A DNA stretch of 64,000 nucleotides from Watersipora subatra (GCF_963576615.1 NC_088710.1:248001-312000), one strand, 5' to 3'. Positions 49,201 through 60,341 are shown, numbered from the stretch's first letter. The notes: generated from the sequence alone by a model not told the origin. A program made the numbers and translations.

Positions 49201-52200
49201 GTCTAGCAACGCCTTATTTGATTTCCTTTCTTGTCTTGCAGGAAAAATTGATTCGATGTTCGAACATTTCGGTTTTCGATCAAAGATCTGTAACAAATTA
49301 TGATTGAGAACTGAAGTACCAATTAATTTATTTAGTTTTTCTTATGCAATTTAGTTTTTTACATATTATTGTGCAAATCATTAGTTTTTCAACATATGAA
49401 GGTTTTGACATATGATATGAATATGAGAGCAGATTGACCTTGACATTGTGCATTGAAGCTGACAGTATATAGGATGAAGAATTGCTATTAAGGCTGCCAG
49501 TACTTAACAACCAAGTACCAGTACTTAACAACCAAGTACCAGTACTTAGCAAGATCATAAATTTTACTTCCAAGCTAATGCATATGGCACCAGCTTATTA
49601 TTATACTTGCAGTATATTACCTTTTCTCTGCAGTTCCTGCTCGCCTTTTAGCTGGAAATCTTAGCGCATTTAGCATCAATTCTGTCTTGTTATGTATTCG
49701 AATGTAAAACGATTGTCGTCAAATGATATGTTGTTTGTTCTATATCCTCACTTCACGGAATAATGAGGCATTACCCGAGGTGGAGCCCTTCTGTTGTAAA
49801 GAAGTCTTCTATAACAGTCACAAGGGTTCCTAGTCCGCGCCTTGCATCTCTTATCTATAAATCTCAAAGTTTCTGTGTCATTCGATTTGTCCAGCTCTAG
49901 CTATTAAAATATCGGAATAAAAAATCTGTATCGCAGGAGATTTGATCTCAGAACCTTTCGTTTGTCAGGCAAATGCCTCATCAATTGAGCTACGCGGGAG
50001 TGATGGATTTATTGAGCGATATGTGTCGCTATGTGAGTAAAAAATACGCTACTGTATACGGTGTAACATAATTTGATGCTTGCTTTCACGGCTCTTATTA
50101 GTAAGCTTACTCAAATTAGAGATTGGCATTGTGCCAGGCTAGTGGCAAGGGACTACATTACCTCTCAATGTTTTCAAGCTGATTTTTAATACCCGTGCAA
50201 CGCTGGGCATTCCGCTAGTAATTTATAAAATGCATTCTAGAACTCTTCCTTTTTGAACCATAGAAATATATTTGTTTACAATAATTTAAGGACTATATAA
50301 TACTAATGTATTTGTATTATATATTTTATAACATATTAGAATTAAAAGTATAACCTAAAATGACCTTTTTGATGCCAAAGCCGATATTATCTCATGTATT
50401 TTATTATTTAATTGTTTTATTACATATTTATTCATTCTTGTGAATGTTGGCTTAGCTACTCAAAGCATCAAGTATCCCACTATGTTTATTATGGAGATTA
50501 CTCACTTGACATAGCATGGATACTCACAGCAATGCTCGTATCAAAGTACATGGCAGCATTATGTTTGATCTTTAACGCTGTCCTTTATGATGGACATCAC
50601 CTTCTATAGTGATATTAGCCTGTTGACCCATGATAGCTTCCCATCTCCTGTCCGTCGTCTGCATTGGGACAAGTCGAGGATTGCGTGTAGTTGATAGCTG
50701 AGGGCTCATTAATCTCTCTCACTCTGTTTCATCCTTTCTCTTTTCTTTTATTGCCATTTTAAGACACAAAAACACTTTAAATAATGTTTCCTTACCTCAC
50801 ACTATCACTGATTATAGCTAAGCAAGGAAATCCTTTCTTACATATATGCTCATATATTACTCATCGTGATGATATGGTGTAACTGTTATGAGTTGACACG
50901 CACACCCGTCTAGTCAGTAACAAGTGGTAGTATGGTGTAACTGTTATGAGTTGACACGCAAACCCATCTAGTCAGTAGCAAGTGATGGTATAATGTAACT
51001 GTTATGAGTTGACGCGCATACCCATCTAGTCAGTAACAGGTGATGATATGGTGTAACTGTTATGAGTTGACACGCATACCCATCTAGTCAGTAACAAGTG
51101 ATGGTATGGTGTAACTGTTATGAGCTGACACGCAAACCCATCTAGTCAGTAGCAAGTGATGGTATGGTGTAACTGTTATGAGTTGACACGCACACCCACC
51201 TAGTCATTAACAAGTGATGGTATGGTGTAACTGTTATGAGTTGACACGCACACCCATCTAGTCAGTAACAAGTGATGGTATGGTGTAGCTGTTATAAGTT
51301 GACACGCAAACCCATCTAGTCAGTAGCAAGTGATGGTATGGTGTAACTGTTATAAGTTGACACGCACACCCACCTAGTCATTAACAAGTGATGGTATGGT
51401 GTAACTATTATAAGTTGACACGCACACCCACCTAGTCATTAACAAGTGATGGTATGGTATAGCTGTTATGAGTTGACACGCACACCCACCTAGTCATTAA
51501 CAAGTGATGGTGTAACTGTTATGAGTTGACACGCACACCCACCTAGTCATTAACAAGTGATGGTGTAACTGTTATGAGTTGACACGCACACCCATCTAGT
51601 CAGTAACAAGTGATGGTATGGTGTAGCTGTTATAAGTTGACACGCACACCCACCTAGTCAGTAACAAGTGATGGTAGGGTGTAACTGTTATGAGTTGACA
51701 TGCATACCCACCTAGTCAGTAGCAAGTGATGGTATGGTATAACTGTTATAAGTTGACACGCAAACCCATCTAGTCAGTAGCAAGTGATGGTATGGTGTAA
51801 CTGTTATGAGTTGACACGCACACCCATCTAGTCAGTAACAGGTGATGATATGGTGTAACTGTTATAAGTTGACACGCACACCCACCTAGTCATTAACAAG
51901 TGATGGTATGGTGTAACTGTTATAAGTTGACACGCACACCCACCTAGTCATTAACAAATGATGGTATGGTGTAGCTGTTATGAGTTGACAGCACACCCAC
52001 CTAGTCATTAACAAGTGATGGTGTAACTGTTATGAGTTGACACGCACACCCATCTAGTCAGTAACAAGTGATGGTATGGTGTAGCTGTTATAAGTTGACA
52101 CGCACACCCACCTAGTCAGTAACAAGTAATGGTAGGGTGTAACTGTTATGAGTTGACATGCATACCCACCTAGTCAGTAGCAAGTGATGGTATGGTGTAA

Positions 52201-55200
52201 CTGTTATGAGTTGACACGCACACCCACCTAGTCATCAACAAGTGATGGTAGGGTGTAACTGTTATGAGTTGACACGCATACCCATCTAGTCAGTAACAAG
52301 TGATGGTAGGGTGTAACTGTTATGAGTTGACACGCACACCCACCTAGTCATTAACAATTGATGGTATAACTGTTATGAGTTGACACGCACACCCATCTAG
52401 TCAGTAACAAGTGATGGTATGGTGTAACTGTTATGAGTTGACATGCAGTAACTATAGGCAACAGGTATGGCGGATGAGCAGCCATTGCATTATTTCATAG
52501 CAATAAATAGCAGAAGATTTAGACCAATTTCTTCTTGATTTGATAATTTCAAATTTGATATTAGAGCTCTTATTACCTAGCTTGTAACCTTGTAACCTTG
52601 CTTATCCAGTTGTTAAGCTAACTGTCATACAAATGCAGGTTGAATAAAGTATGTCTGGCAACAATGTCTTGAGGTTTAGGGCAGTCACATGATTTCTGAT
52701 GACCAGCCCCCTCTCCCCTCTACCATCTGTTCCTAGGCTATTTAGATCGGCTCCCTTTAGTCCAAGCTAATTGTAAATAAGCCCTGCTGATGATGAATAT
52801 CTGTGAGCAGCAGTCAGCCGTTATTGCTGCTCATCTCCAACTGCGCTTATCAGCTGCCAGCTGACCTTTCTCCGCCAAGGTCAATAAACAGTGTGGGTTA
52901 TAGCTTGACCCTTGACTGCGATTAACTGGCATAGAAGGGATGTTTCCTACCATAAGTTCTACATTCTTCCACCCGCGTGGCTGTGAGAGTTGTCATATAT
53001 CTCAAACAGGTTGACCAGCATCTCTTTGAGTCTGCATTCAGTGATCAAGAACAATAAGGGGGCCTATTAGCGGGAGCCAGTTGCGAGTTGTTAGCAGATG
53101 AAGGTTGAACATATTTTAATCCCGAACCAACCTGAATAACATACTGGATAAGCGCGCACTGTACGAACTCGTCAAACCGTGACAATCACTCTCAGATGCT
53201 TTCGCAGAATACGAAGGACAGGCTACTAGCTTAGGACAACGGTAAAAGCGTTAAGTGCCGCAATCAGAAGGAAAAAGTCGAGCCACGTTGGACCAAAAAG
53301 AGAGTCTGTGTCAAGGTTGATCCAGATACCAACCTGCAGAGAGAACCACAAGCTGCCAGGAAGCCTGGGAGAAAAGAAAAAGCCAGATAAGGGGCTCGTC
53401 TCAAGCGAGGGATAGAATTAGGAATAGAAGACTACCTTGCTGCTATAAAGCAGTCTTAACGCGGGCGAGAAGAGCAAGTTTTATTGTGAAATACATGACA
53501 GTGACCCGATTGTTTTCTTGCCAAACGCCGCTGCCTGCCCTTTAGTCTTACTGCTGCTTGACTCATATGCTGATTTGACATCCTGCCTCTCTAGAAGCAA
53601 TTAGTAACTGAGTCGACTCTCCCCTGATGGAGCTGCCACCGCGGACTACAGCATCCTGCCTGCTGTCAGGGCAGTACTTCAGCTGCTGACAGGTATCCAA
53701 CTCTCGTAGTTCCTATTTGCCAACTAGAGAAAATGGCAACACCGCCGTACCGTGAGCTACATTATGTTGAGATCAAAAGGGAGGTGGAGGCTTCCATGCA
53801 CCACTGGAACTTTAGCAACAGCCAGTCAGTACGGCAGTCGCTACAGCTGTCCACACACCCAGTGATATACCAGTCGTACAGGAGAGAGCTTACCTGTGGC
53901 ATTAATGATGCTTGGTTGAGGTAGGGTTCTCAGGCGAGTCCTGCGCCGTTATTTCTCTTATCGTTATTATTCTCATCGTTTGAACAGTGAGAACTGGTAG
54001 TTAACTTCTCCAGCGGTCTGCATTTACTAGCAAATATCCATCTCACATTCGTTATAGGCATATAGTATGAGTTCCCAAAATAATTTCTAGGTCTCCATCC
54101 TTTTTTATTACAACTGTCAAGATATAGAGCTATAGGAAAGGCGTCCATGTATATTATTATGTGTAGTTAGTAAGGAAGTATACGGGGACACTCATGATTG
54201 TACACGCTGAGTCATGGAGTCAATGGTCTCAGTTCGATAGCTCTTCACTAATTTCATGAGAGAAACATTGTCATGGGAAACCTTGTTAAGTCCAACTACT
54301 TCTAGGCTGCCTAATTGACCAATAATAAAAGGCAATTATACACGCATAGCTGTCATTGACAATAAGATGGTACCGACATGGCAATGGCTGCTGGCAGCGC
54401 TGCTTCTCCGGTAAACCCTCATGTAATATCTGACCTTGCCATTTCGCTATGTTAAGAGTTTCCTAACGCAATGCCCCTTGCGTGCACTAGAGTGACCGAT
54501 GGATATACGATTGACAGTGTATTAGCTGTTGACTGAGACCTGGCAGTTTCAAAATCGTCATGATTTATTCGTTCTATGATTACTATTTAGTCGACCTCAA
54601 TGTGTCTATTCTTGACAAGGCTTATTTCGACTGATGATTCGCTGTGGGCTCTTTTCTGCGTTAAGCCACGATAGGCAGTTGATCAATTTGTATTCAGTCA
54701 ACCCTTATTATCAGTCTTGTATCTGTCCACTTTCATCTCTCGTATCCATTCTTCCTCAGGCCCCCTTTCGCTCTCTTTTCTCACTTCTACACCATTCAAT
54801 CTCCTAGTTCAATTTAACTCAATTCAGTTGGTCCTATTTCAGTTGGCCTTAGTTAGCCTTGGTTAGCCTTAGTTTCCTAGTTCGGTTAGTACCAGCTCAG
54901 CCAGTTTAGTTGGTAGTGGCTAACATTGGGCCAATTTGTTTAAACTTACTGAGTAACTTTAAACTCGCAATTTAATCATAACACGTGAGAAAAAAATTAA
55001 ATATCTCACAATTTGTAGTTACAAATACTGTGTGGGAATCATCCATCATCTTGTCACAACAATTAACAAAGGTCGATGTCCTGTAAAAGAGAGTCTTGCA
55101 GTAGCAAGTCTACACACTCAGCAAACACGCTTATGGAGCCCACTACCTTATACCGATAAAGGAGTCATCTCCTCTTGAGCCAGTTGACAATATTTTGGCC

Positions 55201-58200
55201 CTGTGGTGGTGTGAGCAGTACTGCGAGTCTATGATAAATATCTTGTATTGTTGGTATATAAGTATATATATAAGTATTTAACTTGACTATCTATTCAACT
55301 AATAAATTTAATGCCTCGTTTTATGTTGTTGTGGACATTCATAGAACCTCCTTTAACGTAGTTCAGTATTTCTCACAAAGACTAAACTTATTCATACTGT
55401 AATTATTAGAAGGCTGTCATTCTACCAGTACTTCTCATATGTATTGCTATTAGTGCATTGCTATTATTGTATTGCTATTAGTGTATTGCTATTAGTGTAT
55501 TGCTATTAGTGTATTGCTATTAGTGTATTGCTATTAGTGTATTGCTATTAGTGTATTGCTATTAGGGCATTGCTATTCCAATAGTAAGAAAGTTAACAAG
55601 GGTTAATTTTACAGTGGGCCCCTACCATATGACATTAAATTTGTTTCGGTGTTGACATCATATAGCGAAAATGTTGTATTGAGGGGTATAGAAACTCATA
55701 GTAATTATTTCATTCAAACATCCCCTGGTAAAAAACATCAAAATTTTATATACGTACTGTATGTATTGAAAATTAGTAACAGAATAGTATGTTAACCTTA
55801 GCAACTATAATCGCGTACAGTAACTTTAGTATATCTATTTAGTGGTTATGATTTGCAGTAAATTGTAACATTACAATATACTATATGCAGTATGTACCGT
55901 AGGGAGTTCTTATCTTTGAGACAAATGTATAACATAGACTTTGAATTTAACTTAAATGAATTTAGCTTACTAAACACACACTTGAAGCTAAGTTTTAGAA
56001 TGTATTTTACTAAACTAATCTTCAACTTTGTCATCATCTAACATTTTATCACCCATCGATTTCCGGTTTCGTTTTTACTATAACTTATAACGAATAGCGC
56101 TGAATCGAGAGATATCGAGCATCGTATCTCTTTCAGGTGTTGTAGGATTGATTTCAGTAACAAGGACATCGTAACCCGAGGGCGAACTCTACTTGGCTTT
56201 TAATTTGTTTTTTTATTAAACTTAATTAAATTGTGCTATAAACAGCACATAAAAGCTCTTTGTTTAGCTGTACTAAAGTTATGAAAACAGCCCAATTTTC
56301 AAACTTGCTCTATATACGCTTTGACAAAGGAGTGCACAGGCAGTAGTAGAAATTCGTAGCCAGCAGCAGTTGAAGAGATCACCAAAGACAGACCAGAGGA
56401 GACAAGTCTAAAATTGGTTTGCAGTAGTCTATATACAGAAAAGTTGTTACTGCTTAAAATTGGTAATACTATCATTTCTTTTCTCTAGTAGATGGTGATC
56501 AACAACCGATAAATTATAGGTTGAAGTTTTTAGGACACCGTTATTGCTCGTTTACAGTGGCATTGCGTCATCATACAGTATCCAAATGAAGCTTTACTTT
56601 TGTGACCCCTACCTGAATTTAAAATTACTGTTCAAGGCCCCCATCTCAAGTGACCAATAAGAATTAAGGAAAAAATAATGTGTTTAGCGCCTCCCTCAAA
56701 TTATCAGTCTTGCAACTTGTCTGAATGTAATATCGACTGATACATCAACTGGTATATCGACTGATACATCAACTGGTATATCGACTGATACATCAACTGG
56801 TATATCGACTGATATATCAACTGGTATATCGACTGGTACATCAACTGGTATATCGACTAATACATCAACTGGTATATCGACTGATAGATCAACTGGTATA
56901 TCGACTGGTACATCAACTGGTATATCGACTGATTCATCAACTGGTATATCGACTGATACATCAACTGGTATATCGACTGATACATCAACTAGTATATCGA
57001 CTGATACATCAACTGATACATCGACTGATACATCAACTGGTATATCGACTGATACATCAACTGGTATATCGACTGATAGATCAACTGGTATATCGACTGA
57101 TACATCAACTGGTATATCGACTGATAGATCAACTGGTATATCAACTGATACATCGGCTGAGATATCGACTGTATAAGTAACTTCAGATTTGTGCTTTCTA
57201 AACTCATAAACAAGGTGGTCAATCATTAGTGCAACAGCCTTGGATGAGTTGCGAAAGGCCATTTGTTGTTGTTGTTCTGTCATTAACTGTACTAATGCTC
57301 ATTAAATTCTACTATAAATGGGCGTAACTGTTTGCATACAAGATGGTGAAACATCATTGTACAATATTAGCAGGTTTGTCCTTGTTTTGATCGATTTCCA
57401 GCTATTATAAATTTATTAAAATTACACTGGTTGTTGGCTGATGCAGACCATTTCAAAGCCAAACAGTCAAACTTTGGAAACTCTGATACAATGTCAACTG
57501 TGCTATATTGATATAGACTAGGTCCAGGGTCCTTCCTCAATATATCTAGTTTAAAGGTTGACTTGCAATAAAATTCACATTACAGTTATTTGGTATCAAA
57601 ATATTCACCATATCTTACTCTGTTGTGTTAAAGGTGCCAAATATGTGGAAATGTGATTACAAGCTCTTAAAAGCTCAAAAACGAAAAGCCGCCGTAGATT
57701 GGAATCTCTTTATTTCGATGACGTAGCCATGAAATTTGATTATTGTCTTGTCATGTGATGTTCACACGTGAATTGAAAGGCCAATAAAAAGCTCAATATA
57801 AAACTTATCGTAGCACTAGTTTATGACAAACACTTCGGGTTTTACCGAAGACCCCGTATCAAATATAGATGCTCGCTACTTAACAGCTTTGTTTCGGCAT
57901 TATTCAATCGTCAAGTCGTAATCTGATCATGTGACCCAATACTTCGCAAGTAATTTCTGCAGCACTTTTCGATTATCACAAGTGACCAACAGGCTCGTCA
58001 TGATTATCAGACAATGATATGTACTCCTTCAAACTAAGGCTAAAAAATAAAACGAATTTTTACTGTAAGTTATAGGAGGATATCACTGCTAAAAGTGACA
58101 GCATTACGATGACGATAAAACAGACGCGTAAGAACAATAGACATGGTTTTATTGAATGCTTGAAGTATATTTGTGAAAATATTTCGACGTATAAAAGGTT

Positions 58201-60341
58201 GCATGAAAGTGTAAACAGAAACCATCTCTCACATCTACGTCACATTTGAGCCATTTTGGAAAGAGAATCCAACCTACGGCGGTCTCGTGTGGCTGCCATT
58301 TTCTGTTTGTTTTTGAGCTTTTAAGAGCTTTAAATCACCTTTCTACATATTTTGCACCTACAACACAACAGAGTAAGACATGGTGATTCTTTTCATATCA
58401 AATAACTGTAATGTGAATTTTGTTGCAAGTCAACCTTTAATATATGTAGCTTATGCCTCAGGTGGTTTTTTCGTGATAGCTATTCTGATATCTCATGTAG
58501 ATTGTTACACACAGGTCACAGGTCAGTCAAGAACTAGGACATATCCAAACATGGGTGAATATCTTTTTTAAAACCAAAAAATGAGCAGTTGCAGCGACAA
58601 TAAATACACGAAAAGCGTATATCACTTTGTTACTCGGTTAAAAAGAGCCGGAGACCAGCAACAAATCTTGGAAGTAGTCCTAGTAAAGTCCTTGCCATCG
58701 TTCAGCTAGTTTAATAAAGACCCTCTAGTCAAAGCCTGGTGCATGCATTTAACAATATATCCAGCCAAATACACCCTGGATGATGTGTACATGAATCTTA
58801 AAATCAGATGTTTGTATAACGTCTTGTGACATCGCACGCCCTTCTCTTTTAGTGATGTAAAAATATAGAAAAGAATTCGTGAATGGCTCGGTCACTCCCA
58901 TTCCCGAGCCATTCCTGCATTCTTTACACCGATTTACAGAGTATTCATAAAGCAAGCTTCACTCAGTCCCTGTCTCCGTGACCCAATGCTATCCAGTTAA
59001 CAGTATCTAGGCAGGATATGTTCACTAATGATTAACTCTTTACTTCACTCAGTCCCTGTCTCCGTGACCCAATGCTATCCAGTTAACAGTATCTAGACAG
59101 GATATGTTCACTAATGATTAACTCTTTTAGCCCTTGAGCATTTTAATATCAAATATTTCTAAAATCCAAGTTGTTTCTACACTGCCAAAAAGTTATTTTA
59201 ACGTGTTCATTATGGCTATCTCTTTGTGCCTTTTCTATAGATTTTGATCTGTGTGTTGCTTAAAGCCTTTGTACTGTAATAAACAGCGTAATTTTTTGCA
59301 ATTGACCTTTTTGCAGCAGAACATTGGAATAGCATATTGTACCCTTGAACAATTTCGCTTGTCAGGTTAATAATTGGACAGTAGTGGCTTTTACTTAAAC
59401 GAAACCTTTCATCTCACAAACTTTTTCTTCATATGACTAGGAAGATATATTACCTTCCAAGAACACAGGCTAGCAAACAAAGTGTCTATATTCATCCCAT
59501 CTTTTATCTGTTATTCATTATTTTGTCAAGCATGTTCCCTCGATTTTCATCAGTCTCTCTCTTATTGATATTGATCTTCAATCTGCCACTAGTGATAATT
59601 AGACTAGCTAGCTGCTAACTTGTTGACTGTAATATCTGTAGATATTGGGCAGATCTAAATTTTACATGTTTGTGAACTGAGGTAATTAGACCGAGGTAAA
59701 AACATTACAGGGTATCCTGTCGCATTCTTTGTTCATAGCATGGCTAGTTGTTGGTTTTCTTTACTAGCGTGGAACTGTCTTAGACTCATAGTTGTTTTAT
59801 CTAAGAGTAGCTAATCGTATCCTTTGTGTTGTTACAGCTTTGGAAGACCAAATTCTGCAAATGGGCGGAGACTGAATGATTGTCTGGTGCTCGAACCATC
59901 AGAGATGATAGTGGTAAGACAACTCTCCGTTTAGTGCTGCAGGTTTTCCTACAACGCACCCCCTTAAATACAGTGTGGATGAGTAGTTGCAGCAGCCCTT
60001 TGTTGCCGTATTCTATCACTACACTCAACTATCTGTCTCTCTCAGCTTCCTCTCCATTCTCTCTAATCTCCTTCCGTAGGTATGTCAACTAGTAGGTCTT
60101 GTGCTCACCTAACTAATGCAATAATCTAATGAATCTACTTTAGGTTGACCAAAGGCTATATTCTGATAGAAACTCTAGTAGGCTAAGTTCTACTTCCGCT
60201 GCGGCACGTATGCGTAGTCAAGTTGAGCCAACCAGTTTGGCTCACAGACGCCGCTCCAACTCTGCTACAAATATGGAAAGAGGCCTACATTTAGATATTG
60301 TCTCCCATTCATCTAATCCTCTCCGGAGTCCACCAGTCGAG
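40227..60341 (+). CDS. PDZ-GEF-type Rap guanine nucleotide exchange factor (Rapgef2/6, Gef26), 5' part, five exons
   Basis: Exon 1 is 40227-40349 (acceptor TTCTACAG; ATG 40293), exon 2 43858-43985, exon 3 45380-45463, exon 4 59838-59913 and exon 5 60144-60341. All junctions are GT-AG and in phase. The roughly 181 residues show LQRHPADRSQQDLQVIATYL, YYEYHDGSALLWREGDIA, CWYILLTGSVFINPSMYLPR, then CLVLEPSEMIV and a Ser/Arg-rich segment. This order matches the N-terminal cyclic-nucleotide-binding-like region of PDZ-GEFs (vertebrate CWYILLSGSVFI, CIVLEPSEMIVV). These proteins activate Rap GTPases at junctions and membranes; the RasGEF, PDZ, RA and second CNB-like domains must lie beyond exon 5, which ends in a GTTCGT donor. 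A four-codon upstream frame (40275-40286) precedes the chosen ATG. Introns are packed with minisatellites. Confidence 0.88.
40568..41531. repeat. 34-bp minisatellite in PDZ-GEF intron 1
   Basis: About 28 copies of a unit with GCCTACTGAAAATATGGTCT and TTACTGKTAATTAT segments. Point variants and one shortened copy near 41160. Confidence 0.93.
41532..41980. other. Spacer within PDZ-GEF intron 1
   Basis: Nothing supported was seen between the two arrays. Confidence 0.35.
41985..42312. repeat. 24-bp minisatellite in PDZ-GEF intron 1
   Basis: About fourteen copies of a unit containing AAAAGTAGCAGGTATGTCTT. The period divisible by three yields an open VLVKSSRY repeat that I do not regard as a gene. 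Confidence 0.92.
42316..43575. repeat. 28-bp pyrimidine-rich minisatellite in PDZ-GEF intron 1
   Basis: About 45 copies of a unit with ATCTCTATCTCTTCCTGTTT then TCATATGC. Because 28 is not a multiple of three and the unit has no stop in any forward frame, all three plus frames stay open for over 420 codons and encode the same 28-residue repeat in shifted register. These are repeat by-products, not proteins. Confidence 0.95.
43576..43857. other. End of PDZ-GEF intron 1
   Basis: No feature beyond the 3' splice site before 43858. Confidence 0.4.
44440..45250. repeat. ~26-bp minisatellite in PDZ-GEF intron 2
   Basis: About thirty imperfect copies with TACTTACCTCTGAT and GTGCCTGTTGA segments. 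It is more diverged than its neighbours. The unit carries TACTTACCTCTG-type sequence, which on the minus strand reads as GT-rich donor-like motifs. Confidence 0.88.
45464..45840. other. Start of PDZ-GEF intron 3
   Basis: No supported feature. Two partial copies of an AGGGAGGGCATG-TTTATCTTG block lie near 45625-45695. Confidence 0.4.
45841..46262. repeat. 59-bp minisatellite in PDZ-GEF intron 3
   Basis: Seven copies with AATTCCTTACCTATCCTAAC and TCAATGAATCAATTCAATTC segments, starting at 45841, 45900, 45959 and onward. Confidence 0.93.
46488..47106. repeat. 35-bp minisatellite in PDZ-GEF intron 3
   Basis: About eighteen copies of a unit with TGCTCTGAGTCAATTCAATT and CTGCAGTAAATAGGA. Very low divergence. 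Confidence 0.95.
47192..47686. repeat. 37-bp minisatellite in PDZ-GEF intron 3
   Basis: About thirteen copies with CTGTACAATTCTACTAAGGG and GGTAGTGCCTTAGAAA segments. Very low divergence; A/C alternation at one site suggests two sub-types. Confidence 0.95.
47709..48026 (+). other. Unassigned open frame in PDZ-GEF intron 3
   Basis: A 105-codon frame with six or more Cys and His residues. No domain, splice context or homolog is recognised. Probably chance or a transposon relic. Confidence 0.15.
48180..48625. repeat. 34-bp minisatellite in PDZ-GEF intron 3
   Basis: Thirteen copies of a unit with TAGTACATGCACTGAAGGGG and TTTCTCTTTCATTG. Nearly identical apart from TACATG/TACACG alternation. Confidence 0.95.
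48626..49935. other. Spacer in PDZ-GEF intron 3
   Basis: No supported gene. A short direct repeat, AGTACTTAACAACCAAGTAC, occurs twice at about 49499-49540. Confidence 0.35.
49936..50010 (-). repeat. tRNA-like sequence, probable SINE head
   Basis: The minus strand has an A-box-like TAGCTCAATTGATGAGG, an anticodon-arm-like CCTGACAAACGAAAGG and a B-box-like GATCAAATCTC, in tRNA order and spacing. The stems pair imperfectly and the B box departs from GGTTCGANTCC. A tRNA-derived SINE or tRNA pseudogene is more likely than a working tRNA. Confidence 0.5.
50090..50225. repeat. Dispersed repeat with ACCCGTGCAACGCTGGGC
   Basis: The reverse strand contains GCCCAGCGTTGCACGGGTAT. Related copies occur on the plus strand near 19870, 22435 and 23610. 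CACGGCTCTTATTAGTAAG upstream also matches the AATAAGAGCCGTG block near 23722. It may form one element with the adjacent tRNA-like head. Confidence 0.5.
50226..50870. other. Spacer in PDZ-GEF intron 3
   Basis: No supported feature. Confidence 0.35.
50872..52450. repeat. 58-bp minisatellite in PDZ-GEF intron 3
   Basis: About 27 copies with GTAACTGTTATGAGTTGACA and CACCCATCTAGTCAGTAACA segments. Some units lack a GTATG block and are 52 bp. Higher-order blocks of several units are repeated (compare about 51450-51720 with about 51970-52190). Confidence 0.94.
52451..53732. other. Region upstream of the alternative PDZ-GEF first exon
   Basis: More GC-rich than its surroundings and free of minisatellites, which would fit a promoter or 5' untranslated region. 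An open stretch near 53240-53390 lacks an ATG and is probably untranslated. No TATA box was seen. Confidence 0.35.
53733..53920 (+). CDS. Candidate alternative first exon (possibly of the PDZ-GEF gene)
   Basis: ATG 53733 in good context (GAAAATGG) opens 62 codons, then the donor AG|GTAGGG follows at 53920/53921 in phase 2. That is the same phase as exon 3, so splicing to exon 4 at 59838 would be in frame. The peptide (MATPPYRELHY ... HHWNFSNSQSVRQSLQLSTH ... CGINDAWL) has balanced, protein-like composition and no repeats. I do not recognise it. It could make an isoform without the first CNB-like segment, or belong to an unrelated gene nested in the intron. Confidence 0.5.
53921..55440. other. 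Spacer in PDZ-GEF intron 3
   Basis: No supported feature. Short GTTAGCCTTAGTT-type repeats lie near 54835-54890. Confidence 0.35.
55445..55575. repeat. 14-bp minisatellite in PDZ-GEF intron 3
   Basis: Nine to ten copies of ATTGCTATTAGTGT, with diverged edges. Confidence 0.9.
55600..55830. repeat. Dispersed repeat copy A
   Basis: The segments CGAAAATGTTGTATTGAGGG and AACAGAATAGTATGTTAACC match 62460-62660 in the same orientation at high identity. Family not recognised, and no coding capacity. Confidence 0.7.
55915..56040. repeat. Dispersed repeat copy related to 32740-32905
   Basis: Shares AACATAGACTTTGAATTTAA-type sequence and CTAAACACACACTTGAAGCT with the earlier copy. Confidence 0.5.
56041..56695. 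other. Spacer in PDZ-GEF intron 3
   Basis: No supported feature. Confidence 0.35.
56696..57283 (-). other. 195-codon frame with an eight-residue repeat over a 12/24-bp array
   Basis: The minus strand has a non-repetitive start (MTEQQQQMAFRNSSKAVALM ...), about eighteen VDIPVDVS units, and a short non-repetitive end. The array (56727-57165) consists of GATACATCAACT and GGTATATCGACT 12-mers alternating, so its period is divisible by three and any stop-free frame stays open. It could be an unassigned exon with a coding minisatellite, or a chance frame. It lies antisense within the PDZ-GEF intron. Confidence 0.3.
56727..57165. repeat. 12/24-bp minisatellite in PDZ-GEF intron 3
   Basis: About eighteen 24-bp units of alternating TCAACTGGTATATCGACTGA sequence, with ACATC, AGATC and ATATC variants. 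Confidence 0.93.
57555..58436. mobile_element. Kolobok-derived MITE, 882 bp
   Basis: The ends AGGTTGACTTGCAATAAAAT and, in reverse at the right, AGGTTGACTTGCAACAAAAT carry TTAA on both sides (57551-57554, 58437-58440). Its interior matches the MITE at 33535-34449 over most of its length, and its ends match the 4.05-kb element. No coding exons. Confidence 0.88.
58441..58960. other. Spacer in PDZ-GEF intron 3
   Basis: No supported feature. Confidence 0.35.
58961..59128. repeat. 86-bp direct duplication
   Basis: ACTCAGTCCCTGTCTCCGTG starts at 58961 and again at 59047. The copies are almost identical. Confidence 0.85.
59129..59837. other. End of PDZ-GEF intron 3
   Basis: No supported feature before the 3' splice site GTTACAG at 59837. 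Confidence 0.4.

Noticed and set aside
49936..50010. Functional tRNA gene
   Set aside because: The anticodon stem has mismatches and the B box departs from consensus, so a SINE or tRNA pseudogene is more likely.
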